Assembly: GCF_018260555.1 (NCBI RefSeq)
Contig: NZ_JAGLBB010000097.1
Coordinates: 1 to 7,191, forward strand
Direction: 5' to 3'
Length of the DNA stretch: 7,191 nucleotides
Source: Deinococcus sp.
GTDB lineage: Bacteria; Deinococcota; Deinococci; Deinococcales; Deinococcaceae
Part shown: positions 1-5,888 of the stretch, piece by piece
Numbering within the stretch: position 1 is the stretch's first letter
Layout: each line of letters opens with the position of its first letter
Notes under the pieces: generated by a model
Databases searched by the model: none
Seen by the model: the letters and a program-made list of their open reading frames with translations, nothing else
Told to the model about the DNA's origin: nothing
Position numbers and translations under genes: made by a program

Positions 1-267
1 CGGGTCCGGCAGCGGGTGACGGCCGCCCGCGCCGCCGGGATGCACGGGGCCGCTCAGGTCCGTTTCCAGGTCCGCGTACACGGCGCCCGGAACGTGCCCC
101 GCCAGGAACGCGGCGCGGCCCAGGAGCGGATCGCTCAGGGCGTAGCGGCAGTCCAGCACACGCACGTTGCCCAGTAGGTCTGGGCCCTGTAAGTCTGCGC
201 CCTGTGGGTCTGTGTTCTGCGCGTGTTCCAGCAGCCACGCGGCGGTCTTCAGAGGGTGGGAGGTCAT
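1..267 (-). CDS. Thiosulfate/3-mercaptopyruvate sulfurtransferase (two-domain rhodanese), N-terminal part; cut by window edge
   Basis: Reading leftward from ATG 267 gives 89 codons without a stop, reaching the window edge. The product has the hallmarks of the non-catalytic first rhodanese domain of the SseA/RhdA family: an AAWLLEH opening (residues 9-15), VRVLDCR (35-41), a DPLLGRAAFLAGHVPGA stretch, and then YADLETDLSGP followed by GGRHPLP. In this family the enzyme moves a sulfur atom from thiosulfate or 3-mercaptopyruvate to an acceptor through a cysteine in the second domain. That domain lies outside the window, so activity cannot be judged. The family usually starts just before the WLxxH motif, which supports this ATG. 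GGAGG at 270-274 is only two bases from it, unusually close. An in-frame ATG at 316-318 would add 17 residues (beginning MRRAFCFW) and is the alternative start. Residues 19-33 form an unusual repeated linker. The family assignment is firm; the substrate is not determined. Confidence 0.88.
   Translation of the reverse strand, partial: MTSHPLKTAAWLLEHAQNTDPQGADLQGPDLLGNVRVLDCRYALSDPLLGRAAFLAGHVPGAVYADLETDLSGPVHPGGAGGRHPLPDP
169..213 (-). repeat. Three imperfect 15-base tandem repeats inside the sulfurtransferase gene
   Basis: Read on the plus strand, the units at 169-183, 184-198 and 199-213 all follow GCCCwGTrrGTCTGn. They are in frame and encode TDPQG, ADLQG and PDLLG, directly before the conserved VRVLDCR strand. 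Relatives usually have only a short acidic linker here (often DP-x), so this looks like a local in-frame expansion. Confidence 0.7.
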
Positions 268-302
268 GCCCTCCAGGCTACAATCGTGCCGCGACCAGAA
301 AC

Positions 303-324
303 AAAAAGCCCGCCTCATGGGCGG
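303..324 (-). terminator. Terminator-like hairpin in the sulfurtransferase leader (possible attenuator)
   Basis: On the minus strand CCGCC (324-320) pairs with GGCGG (314-310) around the 5-base loop CATGA. The sequence then runs GC, five T (307-303) and GTTTC. The stem is short (5 bp, all G-C) but the T-run makes it look like an intrinsic terminator. It starts only about 5 bases after the predicted transcription start, so it cannot end an upstream gene of normal size. It would instead act within the sulfurtransferase leader. The loop carries an ATG in frame with the gene. The hairpin is seen; termination is inferred. Confidence 0.5.
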
Positions 325-334
325 TGATTCCTGA

Positions 335-363
335 AAGATAGCGCGAAATGCACGACCTGTCAA
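335..363 (-). promoter_or_regulatory. Sigma-A type promoter facing the sulfurtransferase gene
   Basis: On the minus strand a perfect -35 box TTGACA (363-358) is followed by exactly 17 bases and then TATCTT (340-335), a 4/6 match to TATAAT. The predicted start of transcription is near 328-329, about 60 bases before the sulfurtransferase ATG at 267. This is the best -35/-10 pair in the window. Confidence 0.75.
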
Positions 364-477
364 ACCCATGCAGCCCAGCGGAAAAAAGCCGTCCAGGCCG
401 CGTCCAGTGCCACCGGCGGACCCACGCTTTCATGCACCACGCCCGGAATCGTGACGCGCCGTGTGGGAGAAAGGCCG

Positions 478-493
478 CCAGTCTGTATACTGG
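478..493 (+). promoter_or_regulatory. Putative der promoter -10 element within a small inverted repeat
   Basis: TATACT at 486-491 matches the -10 consensus at 5 of 6 positions and lies about 100 bases before der. No recognisable -35 box sits 16-18 bases upstream. The element is enclosed by CCAGT (478-482) and ACTGG (489-493), a 5-base inverted repeat with a 6-base spacer, which could be an operator or chance. Predicted transcription start is near 498. Confidence 0.45.
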
Positions 494-500
494 AACGTCT

Positions 501-534
501 GTGGTCCGGGCCGCCCAGTGGGGGCGGCGGACAC
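501..534 (+). promoter_or_regulatory. Stable stem-loop at the predicted 5' end of the der mRNA
   Basis: GCCGCCC (510-516) pairs perfectly with GGGCGGC (522-528) around AGTGG. After a 2-base bulge, GTCC (504-507) pairs with GGAC (529-532), and GT (501-502) can add two more pairs with AC (533-534) past a one-base bulge. No T-run follows, so it is not a terminator. It begins about 3 bases after the predicted der transcription start, a position typical of structures that protect an mRNA 5' end. Confidence 0.5.
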
Positions 535-578
535 TCGGCGGAACCCCCCAGGCGCCCGGGGCGGAACCGACACCGTAC

Positions 579-584
579 AAGGAG
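579..584 (+). promoter_or_regulatory. Ribosome binding site of der
   Basis: AAGGAG ends 7 bases before the ATG at 592. It is the clearest Shine-Dalgarno sequence in the window. It fixes the der start at 592 and rules out the longer in-frame opening at 451. Confidence 0.85.
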
Positions 585-591
585 CGTCCAC

Positions 592-1914
592 ATGCATAAA
601 GTCGCTATCGTCGGCCGACCCAACGTCGGCAAATCCAGCCTGTTCAACCGCCTCATCGGCCGCCGCGAGGCCGTCGTGGCCGACCTTCCCGGCGTCACCC
701 GCGACGCCAAGGAAGGCCTGATGCTGCACCAGAACCACCGCATCACCCTCATCGACACCGGCGGCCTCTGGAGCGGCGACGAGTGGGAAGACGCCATCCG
801 CGAGAAAGCCGAGTGGGCCATGGAAGGCGCGCAAGCCGTCATCTTCGTCCTCGACCCCCGCGAGGGCCTCTCGGCCGCCGACTACGAAGTCACCGACTGG
901 CTACGCCGCCTGGGCAAGCCCGTCATCATCGCCGCGAACAAGATCGACAGCCCCAAGCACGAGGTCTACATGGCCGACCTGTGGGGACTGGGCTTCGGCG
1001 AACCCATCGCCATCAGCGCCGAACACGCCCGCGGGCTCGACGACCTGCTCGACCGCGTCATGACCTACCTGCCCGAGGACGACGAGGACATCCCCGAGAT
1101 CGCGCCCATCCGCATCTCCCTGATCGGCCGCCCGAACGTCGGCAAAAGCAGCCTGCTCAACGCCATCACGCAGACCGACCGCGCCATCGTGGCCGATCAG
1201 CCCGGCACCACCCGCGACTCCCTGGACGTCGAGTGGGATTACGGCGGTCAGCGCTTCGTGCTGGTCGACACGGCCGGTATCCGCAAGAAACCCGACACGG
1301 CCGTCGAGGACTACGCCATCCAGCGTTCGCAGGCCGCCATCGGCCGCAGTGACCTGATCTGGCTGGTCGTGAACGCCGGAGACCTCGGGGACCACGAACT
1401 GAAACTCGCGAACATCGCGTACGACAGCGGCAAACCCGTGATCGTCATCGTGAACAAATGGGACCTGGTGCCCGACGCGGACCTCAAGGCCACCGAGAAG
1501 GACCTGAACCAGAAACTCCACCACATCAGCTACGCGCCCCGCGTGTACACCAGCGCCATCAACGAGTACGGCATTCACGAGATGCTCGCCGAAGCCATGA
1601 AACTGCACGAGAAATGGCAGAGCCGCATCCCCACCAGCGAACTGAACCGCTGGCTGGGCGTCTGGCAGATGCGCCAGAGCGTTCCGAACTTCCACGGCAA
1701 GAAACTCAAGATGTACTTCATGACCCAGGTGGAAACCGCGCCCCCCACCTTTGCGATCTTCTGCAACCGCGCCGACTTCGTCACCCGCGCCTACGAGGGC
1801 TTCCTGCAAAACCGCATCCGCGAGGACCTGCAACTCGCCGGGATTCCCGTGCGTCTCAAATGGAACGAGAAAGGCCCGTACAAACGCGGTAAGAACGCCG
1901 ACAACGACGACTGA
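592..1914 (+). CDS. der: Ribosome-associated GTPase Der (EngA)
   Basis: A 440-residue protein with two tandem TrmE-type GTPase domains and a C-terminal KH-like domain, the architecture unique to Der. Domain 1 has GRPNVGKS (8-15), GVTRD (34-38), DTGG (55-58), NKID (116-119) and SAE (142-144). Domain 2 repeats GRPNVGKS (179-186), TTRD (206-209), DTAG (226-229), NKWD (288-291) and SAI (321-323). An acidic linker around 161-170 joins them, and roughly 350-430 is the KH-like part. All G-motifs are intact. Der acts in the cytoplasm, binds the large ribosomal subunit and is needed for late 50S assembly; it is essential where tested. The length is close to the short B. subtilis-type form and shorter than the E. 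coli protein. The start is set by a strong AAGGAG site. The gene is transcribed alone: its left neighbour is divergent, its right neighbour convergent, and a terminator follows the stop codon. Confidence 0.98.
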   Translation: MHKVAIVGRPNVGKSSLFNRLIGRREAVVADLPGVTRDAKEGLMLHQNHRITLIDTGGLWSGDEWEDAIREKAEWAMEGAQAVIFVLDPREGLSAADYEVTDWLRRLGKPVIIAANKIDSPKHEVYMADLWGLGFGEPIAISAEHARGLDDLLDRVMTYLPEDDEDIPEIAPIRISLIGRPNVGKSSLLNAITQTDRAIVADQPGTTRDSLDVEWDYGGQRFVLVDTAGIRKKPDTAVEDYAIQRSQAAIGRSDLIWLVVNAGDLGDHELKLANIAYDSGKPVIVIVNKWDLVPDADLKATEKDLNQKLHHISYAPRVYTSAINEYGIHEMLAEAMKLHEKWQSRIPTSELNRWLGVWQMRQSVPNFHGKKLKMYFMTQVETAPPTFAIFCNRADFVTRAYEGFLQNRIREDLQLAGIPVRLKWNEKGPYKRGKNADNDD

Positions 1915-1927
1915 ATCTCGTCACGTG

Positions 1928-1950
1928 CCCCCGCTCCGGCGGGGGTTGTT
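1928..1950 (+). terminator. Intrinsic terminator of der
   Basis: Starting 13 bases after the der stop, CCCCCGC (1928-1934) pairs with GCGGGGG (1939-1945) around TCCG, followed by TTGTT. The 7-bp all-GC stem plus T-rich tail works on the plus strand only. On the minus strand the hairpin is followed by CACGTGACG, so I see no matching terminator for the convergent haloperoxidase gene between 1915 and 1998. Confidence 0.8.
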
Positions 1951-1998
1951 CGTTACCAGTCAGCCTTGACCCGTCAGTTGTTTACGGTGCTGCCCCGG

Positions 1999-3861
1999 TC
2001 ACGGCCCTTGTCCCGTGAAGTACCGGCGGGCCAGGGCCACGGCGTCCAGGCCGACCACGTGCCCGATGCGCCGCCCGGCGAGGTCGTCAGGTTCAATGTG
2101 AATGCCGCCCCAGATGCGGGACTGCCCGGCCTGATCGGCAGCGTCGGCGTACGTCGCCCATTGCAGGCGCACGGGCGCGGCGTTGGTGGTCGAGTCGGTG
2201 CGGATGAAGCCGGGCGCGGCCGTCATCTCGTACAGGCCGCCGGGAAAGAAGGCGCTGCCGGTCAGGTCGGTCAGGACGCTGGCGGCTGCGCGGCTGAACG
2301 TGGAGTGCCCGGACACGAAGCCGGGGAACGCGGGGCTGACGAACACGGCCGTCTGGTACGGAATCCACTCGGCAGGGTCACGCCAGGAGAAGCCCCCGGC
2401 GGCGTTGAAGCTGCGGACCAGCAGTTTCCCGCCCCGCTCCTCGGCCACGCCTGCCTCGTCGCGCAGGGCCTGCCGGGCGGCCAGGACGCGCACCAGCGTG
2501 ATGGGCCGCGCGGTGTCAGATTGCCGTTTCACGTCCCAGGCGGCGATGGCGGCGTCGTGCATGGCGGCGTTCAGGGCCAGGTACAGTTTCACGTCCCATT
2601 CCAGGCGGGGCAGCGCCGGGCCGTGACCCCCCAGCCGGTGGGGGAGGCGGGCGTCGTCACTGACGGCGTTCGCCAGGACGTTCCAGTGGCCGGGGGGCGT
2701 CTCGGCGCGCGGGCCGTCCGCCCAGAATTCCGCGATGACGCGCCCGTAATCCGCGAGTTTCGTGGGGTTCGGCGCGTACGGCTGCCCGGTCACGGGGTTC
2801 ACGGGGTGCCCGCGCCCGTCGTTGGTGCCCAGGGAGTTATTGCCGGTCACGGCGGGGGACAGGTCAGTCATGTCCGGCCGGGCGGGGTCCAGCTGGGCCT
2901 GCCGGCGCAGCAGCTCCGGCACCCAGCGGGCGGCCATGAGGGGGTCAGCCAGGGTGGGAACAGGACCGGGGTCGTGGTAGAAGCGGCCGCTGCGGGTCAT
3001 GGCGAACGGTTTCACGTTGCCCCACTGCGGGCCCATGAAGGGCTGCGGGCCGCTGAGGGGAATGCCGTTCTGCGTGAACGGTTCTTTCAGCAGCAGCGGT
3101 TGCCAGTGGTCGGGGTTGCTGGGGGTCGCGCCGGGAATCTCGGGGCGCAGGGGACCGTTCACGGCCCGGTAGCCGGTATTGTCGGCGTACCCCTGCGCCT
3201 CGTTCGCGCCGTCCGTGCGGGCGGCGTCCAGGATGGCCTGCGCGACGCGGTTTCCGGTCGCGGCGGGCGTGTTCCCCTGCGTGCCGGTGTCGGCGGGGTC
3301 CAGACCCAGGTGCCGCAGACGGTCGTCGAAGCAGGTGCCGAGCGCCGGGACGACACCCGCGTACCGGGCGCGCAGCACGCGGTGCGCGGCGTGGTTCAGG
3401 GCCTGTTCGACCTGCGCGGGCGTGCCCTGGTGGGTTTCCTGCACGAACACGCCCCGCGCGGTGGGGTCGAAGGCGGCCCAGGTGTCGTACATGGCGGCCG
3501 ACAGGTGGAACAGGGTACGGGCGTGCGCGGCGGGTTGCGGCAGCACGTTGCGAATGGCGTCCAGGGCCAGTTCGTCCCACACGCGCGCCGCCGAGTTCCC
3601 CGGCGCCTCGATGGCGGCCCACGCGGCGGGTGTCAGGGGGCAGGGGGGCGTGCCGGGGCTGGCCTTGACTCCGGCGGGGCCGGGAATGGGAGGCGCGCCG
3701 GTGTCCGTGATGGGCGCAGCCGGGCAGGCGGTCAGGGTCACGGTCAGGGCCACACCCAGGGCGACCTGTCGCAGGGAACGCAGCCAGACCCGGCGGCCCG
3801 GACCTGAGTGCATGAATGTGAAGGACGGCTTCATCTGCTTCATCTGCTTCATCTGCTTCAT
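1999..3861 (-). CDS. Vanadium-dependent haloperoxidase / PAP2-superfamily lipoprotein
   Basis: A 620-residue protein whose C-terminal half carries the complete vanadate (phosphate) pocket. K445 with R452-P453 forms K-x6-RP, followed by S517-G518-H519 and R582-x5-H588 with D592/D593 nearby. The K-to-R spacing (7) and R-to-H spacing (6) match those of the Curvularia chloroperoxidase site. Enzymes of this family use vanadate to oxidise halides with hydrogen peroxide; relatives with the same pocket are acid phosphatases, so the true reaction is open. The N-terminus has arginines, a hydrophobic segment (31-44) and the lipobox LTAC with Cys46, predicting export and lipid anchoring. Residues 47-75 are a Pro/Ala/Gly-rich linker. 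The start is uncertain: ATG codons at residues 1, 4, 7, 10 and 17 are all possible and none has a good ribosome binding site. The first is chosen because a -10-like TAGACT lies 9 bases upstream. It follows the stalk-protein gene on the same strand after 99 bases and converges on der. Confidence 0.87.
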   Translation of the reverse strand: MKQMKQMKQMKPSFTFMHSGPGRRVWLRSLRQVALGVALTVTLTACPAAPITDTGAPPIPGPAGVKASPGTPPCPLTPAAWAAIEAPGNSAARVWDELALDAIRNVLPQPAAHARTLFHLSAAMYDTWAAFDPTARGVFVQETHQGTPAQVEQALNHAAHRVLRARYAGVVPALGTCFDDRLRHLGLDPADTGTQGNTPAATGNRVAQAILDAARTDGANEAQGYADNTGYRAVNGPLRPEIPGATPSNPDHWQPLLLKEPFTQNGIPLSGPQPFMGPQWGNVKPFAMTRSGRFYHDPGPVPTLADPLMAARWVPELLRRQAQLDPARPDMTDLSPAVTGNNSLGTNDGRGHPVNPVTGQPYAPNPTKLADYGRVIAEFWADGPRAETPPGHWNVLANAVSDDARLPHRLGGHGPALPRLEWDVKLYLALNAAMHDAAIAAWDVKRQSDTARPITLVRVLAARQALRDEAGVAEERGGKLLVRSFNAAGGFSWRDPAEWIPYQTAVFVSPAFPGFVSGHSTFSRAAASVLTDLTGSAFFPGGLYEMTAAPGFIRTDSTTNAAPVRLQWATYADAADQAGQSRIWGGIHIEPDDLAGRRIGHVVGLDAVALARRYFTGQGP

Positions 3862-3864
3862 CTG
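3829..3864 (-). repeat. Four perfect 9-base tandem repeats spanning the haloperoxidase start
   Basis: CTTCATCTG is repeated exactly four times on the plus strand (3829-3837, 3838-3846, 3847-3855, 3856-3864). On the coding strand each unit is CAGATGAAG, so each carries an in-frame ATG, giving MKQMKQMKQMKP. Gain or loss of a unit would keep the frame but change the number of start codons and the spacing from the promoter. Confidence 0.9.
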
Positions 3865-3870
3865 CCGCGC

Positions 3871-3876
3871 AGTCTA
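3871..3876 (-). promoter_or_regulatory. Possible -10 element of the haloperoxidase gene
   Basis: TAGACT on the minus strand fits the TANNNT pattern and ends 9 bases before the first ATG (3861), so the transcript would have a leader of only a few bases. No good -35 box is spaced correctly; TTGCTG (3904-3899) is 22 bases away, too far. The gene could instead be read through from the stalk-protein gene, since no clear terminator lies between them. Confidence 0.3.
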
Positions 3877-3960
3877 TGGCCCAGCCTGACCGCTGGCACA
3901 GCAACGTCATCAGGGACACGGGCGCCGGGTCTGGCCGTGACCCTCATTGTGTTCTGCCGC

Positions 3961-5802
3961 TCAGGGCTGGTAGGTCTTGAGCAGCCCGCCGAAGCCGCTG
4001 AGCGCCCGGGCGCGGTAGAACACCAGGCTGATCGGCAGGTTGCTGCCGCTGGCCGGCACGAAGTCGATGTTCAGACGGTCGCTCTGGGAGCGCCACACCA
4101 TGACGGGCTCGTCGGGTTTCAGGGCGTTACCGCTGCGGGGGAGCTTGATGGTCTGCGTGATGGGGCCGTCCTGCACGTTCATGGCGCCCCGGTACAGGCC
4201 ACCGCGCGGGCTGAGGGCCACGGCGGTCCCGGCCGCGCCGTTGACTTCCAGGTCATACAACACGCCGTAGTTGCCGCTCAGGCGCACGCTCTGGCGGGTC
4301 AGGGCGTCGGTCCCCGTGATGGCGGGGTCCACCTGACCGTCCCCGATCACGATGCGGGTGGGCAGCGTGCTCAGGTTCACGCGCAGGTGCCGCACGGCGT
4401 CCGGGAAGGTGCCGCGCACGTGCCTGCCGTCCGGGCGCAGGTACGGGAGTTGCTGCGCGACCTGCCCGGTGGGCGGCAGGGTATCTTCCAGCATCAGGAA
4501 GGTCAGCTCCACGCGGCCCGAGGTGTTCAGGTCCTGCATCACGTTCACGCCGCTCCCGGCGCCCAGGGTGGGGCTGGCGTACACGGCCGCCGACTGCCCC
4601 GGCATCAGGCTCAGGGTGGTGCTGCCACTGGAGGCGAAGTACTCCATGAGCGTCACCTGCCCCAGCAGTCCCTCGATGCGGGTGGGGGCCGTCTCGCCCA
4701 GGCGTTCGCTGCGGACTTCCACGGCGCGGGATTCGATGTTGCGGGCCATGACGTACAGGCGGGCCGGGCGGCCCAGGCCGTTCAGGTGGTACGCCAGCAG
4801 CCGCGCGCGCCCCTGCACGCTGTCCTGGTACAGGATGCCGCTCTGGGTGGGGACCTCGGGGCTGTCGCTGAACAGCAGCGGGTAGTTCGGGCCGTACGCG
4901 GTGACGGGTGTGGCCGATGGGTAGTTCAGAATCTGCGGGTCCGGGAAGGCGTCGCCGGGCTGCGCGTACTTCAGGGCGTACGTCAGGGGACTGTCGGCGG
5001 GCGTGCCTTCCACGCGGATGGTGCGCGTGAACGGCTGACTCTGCAGGCCCCGGCTGTTCGTGACGCTCAGCGCGACGGTGTACGTACCGGGCTGAAAGTA
5101 CGCGTCCTGCCGGCCAGTCCAGCGGCGGGCGGTGATGTCCGCGCCGTCCGGGTCGAAGGGGTACTCGGTGTACACGATCCGCTCTCCTGGCGCGTACACG
5201 CTCTTATCCGTACTGAAGCGCGCCTGCGGGCTCAGGGGGTTGCCGCCGTCGCGCAGGGCGGTCAGCGTGAAGGTGCGGTCGTCGCTGATCAGGTTGGCGT
5301 TCAGGGCGTCGGCCAGCGTGCGGGCACTGACGTACAGGGTGGTGCCCACACTGGCGACCGTCCCGGCGGGCTGCCCCTGCCCGCTCAGCGAGGCGCTGTT
5401 CTGGCGGGTGTCCACGCTCAGGCGCCCCAGTTGCAGCTGGGTGCTGGTGCCCAGCAGCGGTTGCCCCAGCAGGTCCGCCACCTCGCGCAGCGGCAGCATG
5501 GTGCGCCCCCCGATCAGACGCGGCGGGCTTTGCAGCGTGACGGGACTGCCGTTCAGGAACGTGCCCGCCTGATCCAGCGTGAAGATCAGTTGCGCCGAAC
5601 CCAGCATGGGCTGAGCCGCCCGCGCGTGCCCCAGCGCGCCCAGACCGGTCACGGCCAGACCCGCTACCGCCAGCCCCGCGCCGGTCAGGCTGCCGGTCAT
5701 TGGGGCGGCCAGTGGCGCGGGCAGCAGGGCCAGCAGCGGCAATAGACGGGATCGTCGGGGGGAGGAACGAAACGGAAACGGGGACCACCGGGAACACTGC
5801 AT
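3961..5802 (-). CDS. Exported protein with copper-amine-oxidase N-terminal (stalk) domain and PKD-like domain
   Basis: A 613-residue protein if read from ATG 5802. Residues 1-62 look like an unusually long signal region: arginines (RR at 16-17), a first hydrophobic run (20-34), a second Gly/Ala/Leu-rich run (41-59) and a signal-peptidase-like ARA at 60-62. Residues ~73-180 match the copper amine oxidase N-terminal (stalk) fold: NGSPVTL (84-90), GGRTMLPLREVADLLG (98-113) and a second half with TLYVSARTLADAL. Despite the name, this module is generally a non-catalytic extracellular fold. Residues ~193-264 resemble a PKD/Ig-like module (DPDG, then PGTYTVALSVTNSRG). Residues ~265-613 are beta-rich and I do not recognise them. 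The mature part has no cysteine. A role in the envelope is inferred. A TTG at 5880 would add 26 residues; the ATG is preferred because a -10-like element lies 6 bases upstream. It precedes the haloperoxidase gene on the same strand. Confidence 0.82.
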   Translation of the reverse strand: MQCSRWSPFPFRSSPRRSRLLPLLALLPAPLAAPMTGSLTGAGLAVAGLAVTGLGALGHARAAQPMLGSAQLIFTLDQAGTFLNGSPVTLQSPPRLIGGRTMLPLREVADLLGQPLLGTSTQLQLGRLSVDTRQNSASLSGQGQPAGTVASVGTTLYVSARTLADALNANLISDDRTFTLTALRDGGNPLSPQARFSTDKSVYAPGERIVYTEYPFDPDGADITARRWTGRQDAYFQPGTYTVALSVTNSRGLQSQPFTRTIRVEGTPADSPLTYALKYAQPGDAFPDPQILNYPSATPVTAYGPNYPLLFSDSPEVPTQSGILYQDSVQGRARLLAYHLNGLGRPARLYVMARNIESRAVEVRSERLGETAPTRIEGLLGQVTLMEYFASSGSTTLSLMPGQSAAVYASPTLGAGSGVNVMQDLNTSGRVELTFLMLEDTLPPTGQVAQQLPYLRPDGRHVRGTFPDAVRHLRVNLSTLPTRIVIGDGQVDPAITGTDALTRQSVRLSGNYGVLYDLEVNGAAGTAVALSPRGGLYRGAMNVQDGPITQTIKLPRSGNALKPDEPVMVWRSQSDRLNIDFVPASGSNLPISLVFYRARALSGFGGLLKTYQP

Positions 5803-5808
5803 CCGCTG

Positions 5809-5814
5809 AGTATG
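5809..5814 (-). promoter_or_regulatory. Possible -10 element giving a leaderless stalk-protein mRNA
   Basis: CATACT on the minus strand (4/6 match to TATAAT) ends 6 bases before ATG 5802, so transcription would start at or next to the start codon. There is no Shine-Dalgarno sequence at this ATG and no clear -35 box. This layout is the reason for choosing 5802 over the TTG at 5880. Confidence 0.4.
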
Positions 5815-5888
5815 CCTGCCCAGACTGACCGGAATCTTCGCGCGGGCCTGACACAGCCGCGTTGGTGATTGAACGCTCAAGGGAACAC

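Larger units (their letters stand above)
268..591. other. Divergent intergenic region between the sulfurtransferase gene and der
   Basis: This 324-base stretch has no convincing gene. It holds a leftward promoter (335-363), a terminator-like hairpin just downstream of it (303-324), a rightward -10 element (486-491), a strong stem-loop (501-534) and the der ribosome binding site (579-584). Bases 364-477 show nothing I can assign. A run of six T on the minus strand (382-387) has no clean stem before it. The ORFs here are short and lack family-like sequence. Confidence 0.7.

Noticed and set aside
279..284. TACAAT on the plus strand as a -10 element
   Set aside because: It has no -35 partner, and no gene or structured RNA follows it before the der promoter region.
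382..387. Six T on the minus strand as part of a terminator
   Set aside because: No clean GC stem precedes the run on that strand, and no gene ends there.
901..1833. A 310-codon open frame antisense to der
   Set aside because: Der on the plus strand has every expected GTPase motif; the antisense product has no recognisable feature and reflects codon bias.
3927..3943. GGGTC/GACCC hairpin between the stalk and haloperoxidase genes as a terminator
   Set aside because: The stem is only 5 bp with a 7-base loop and no T-run follows on the minus strand.
1966..5745. Two long open frames on the plus strand (613 and 645 codons), back to back, opposite the haloperoxidase and stalk genes
   Set aside because: They are compositional shadows of GC-rich genes on the other strand. 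Their products are low-complexity (G, V, R, Q and H rich) with no family motifs, while the minus-strand products have complete active-site or domain motifs.
5803..5880. TTG start at 5880 for the stalk protein, adding 26 residues
   Set aside because: It has no ribosome binding site and would put 45 residues before the first hydrophobic run. ATG 5802 has a -10-like element 6 bases upstream. It is not fully excluded.
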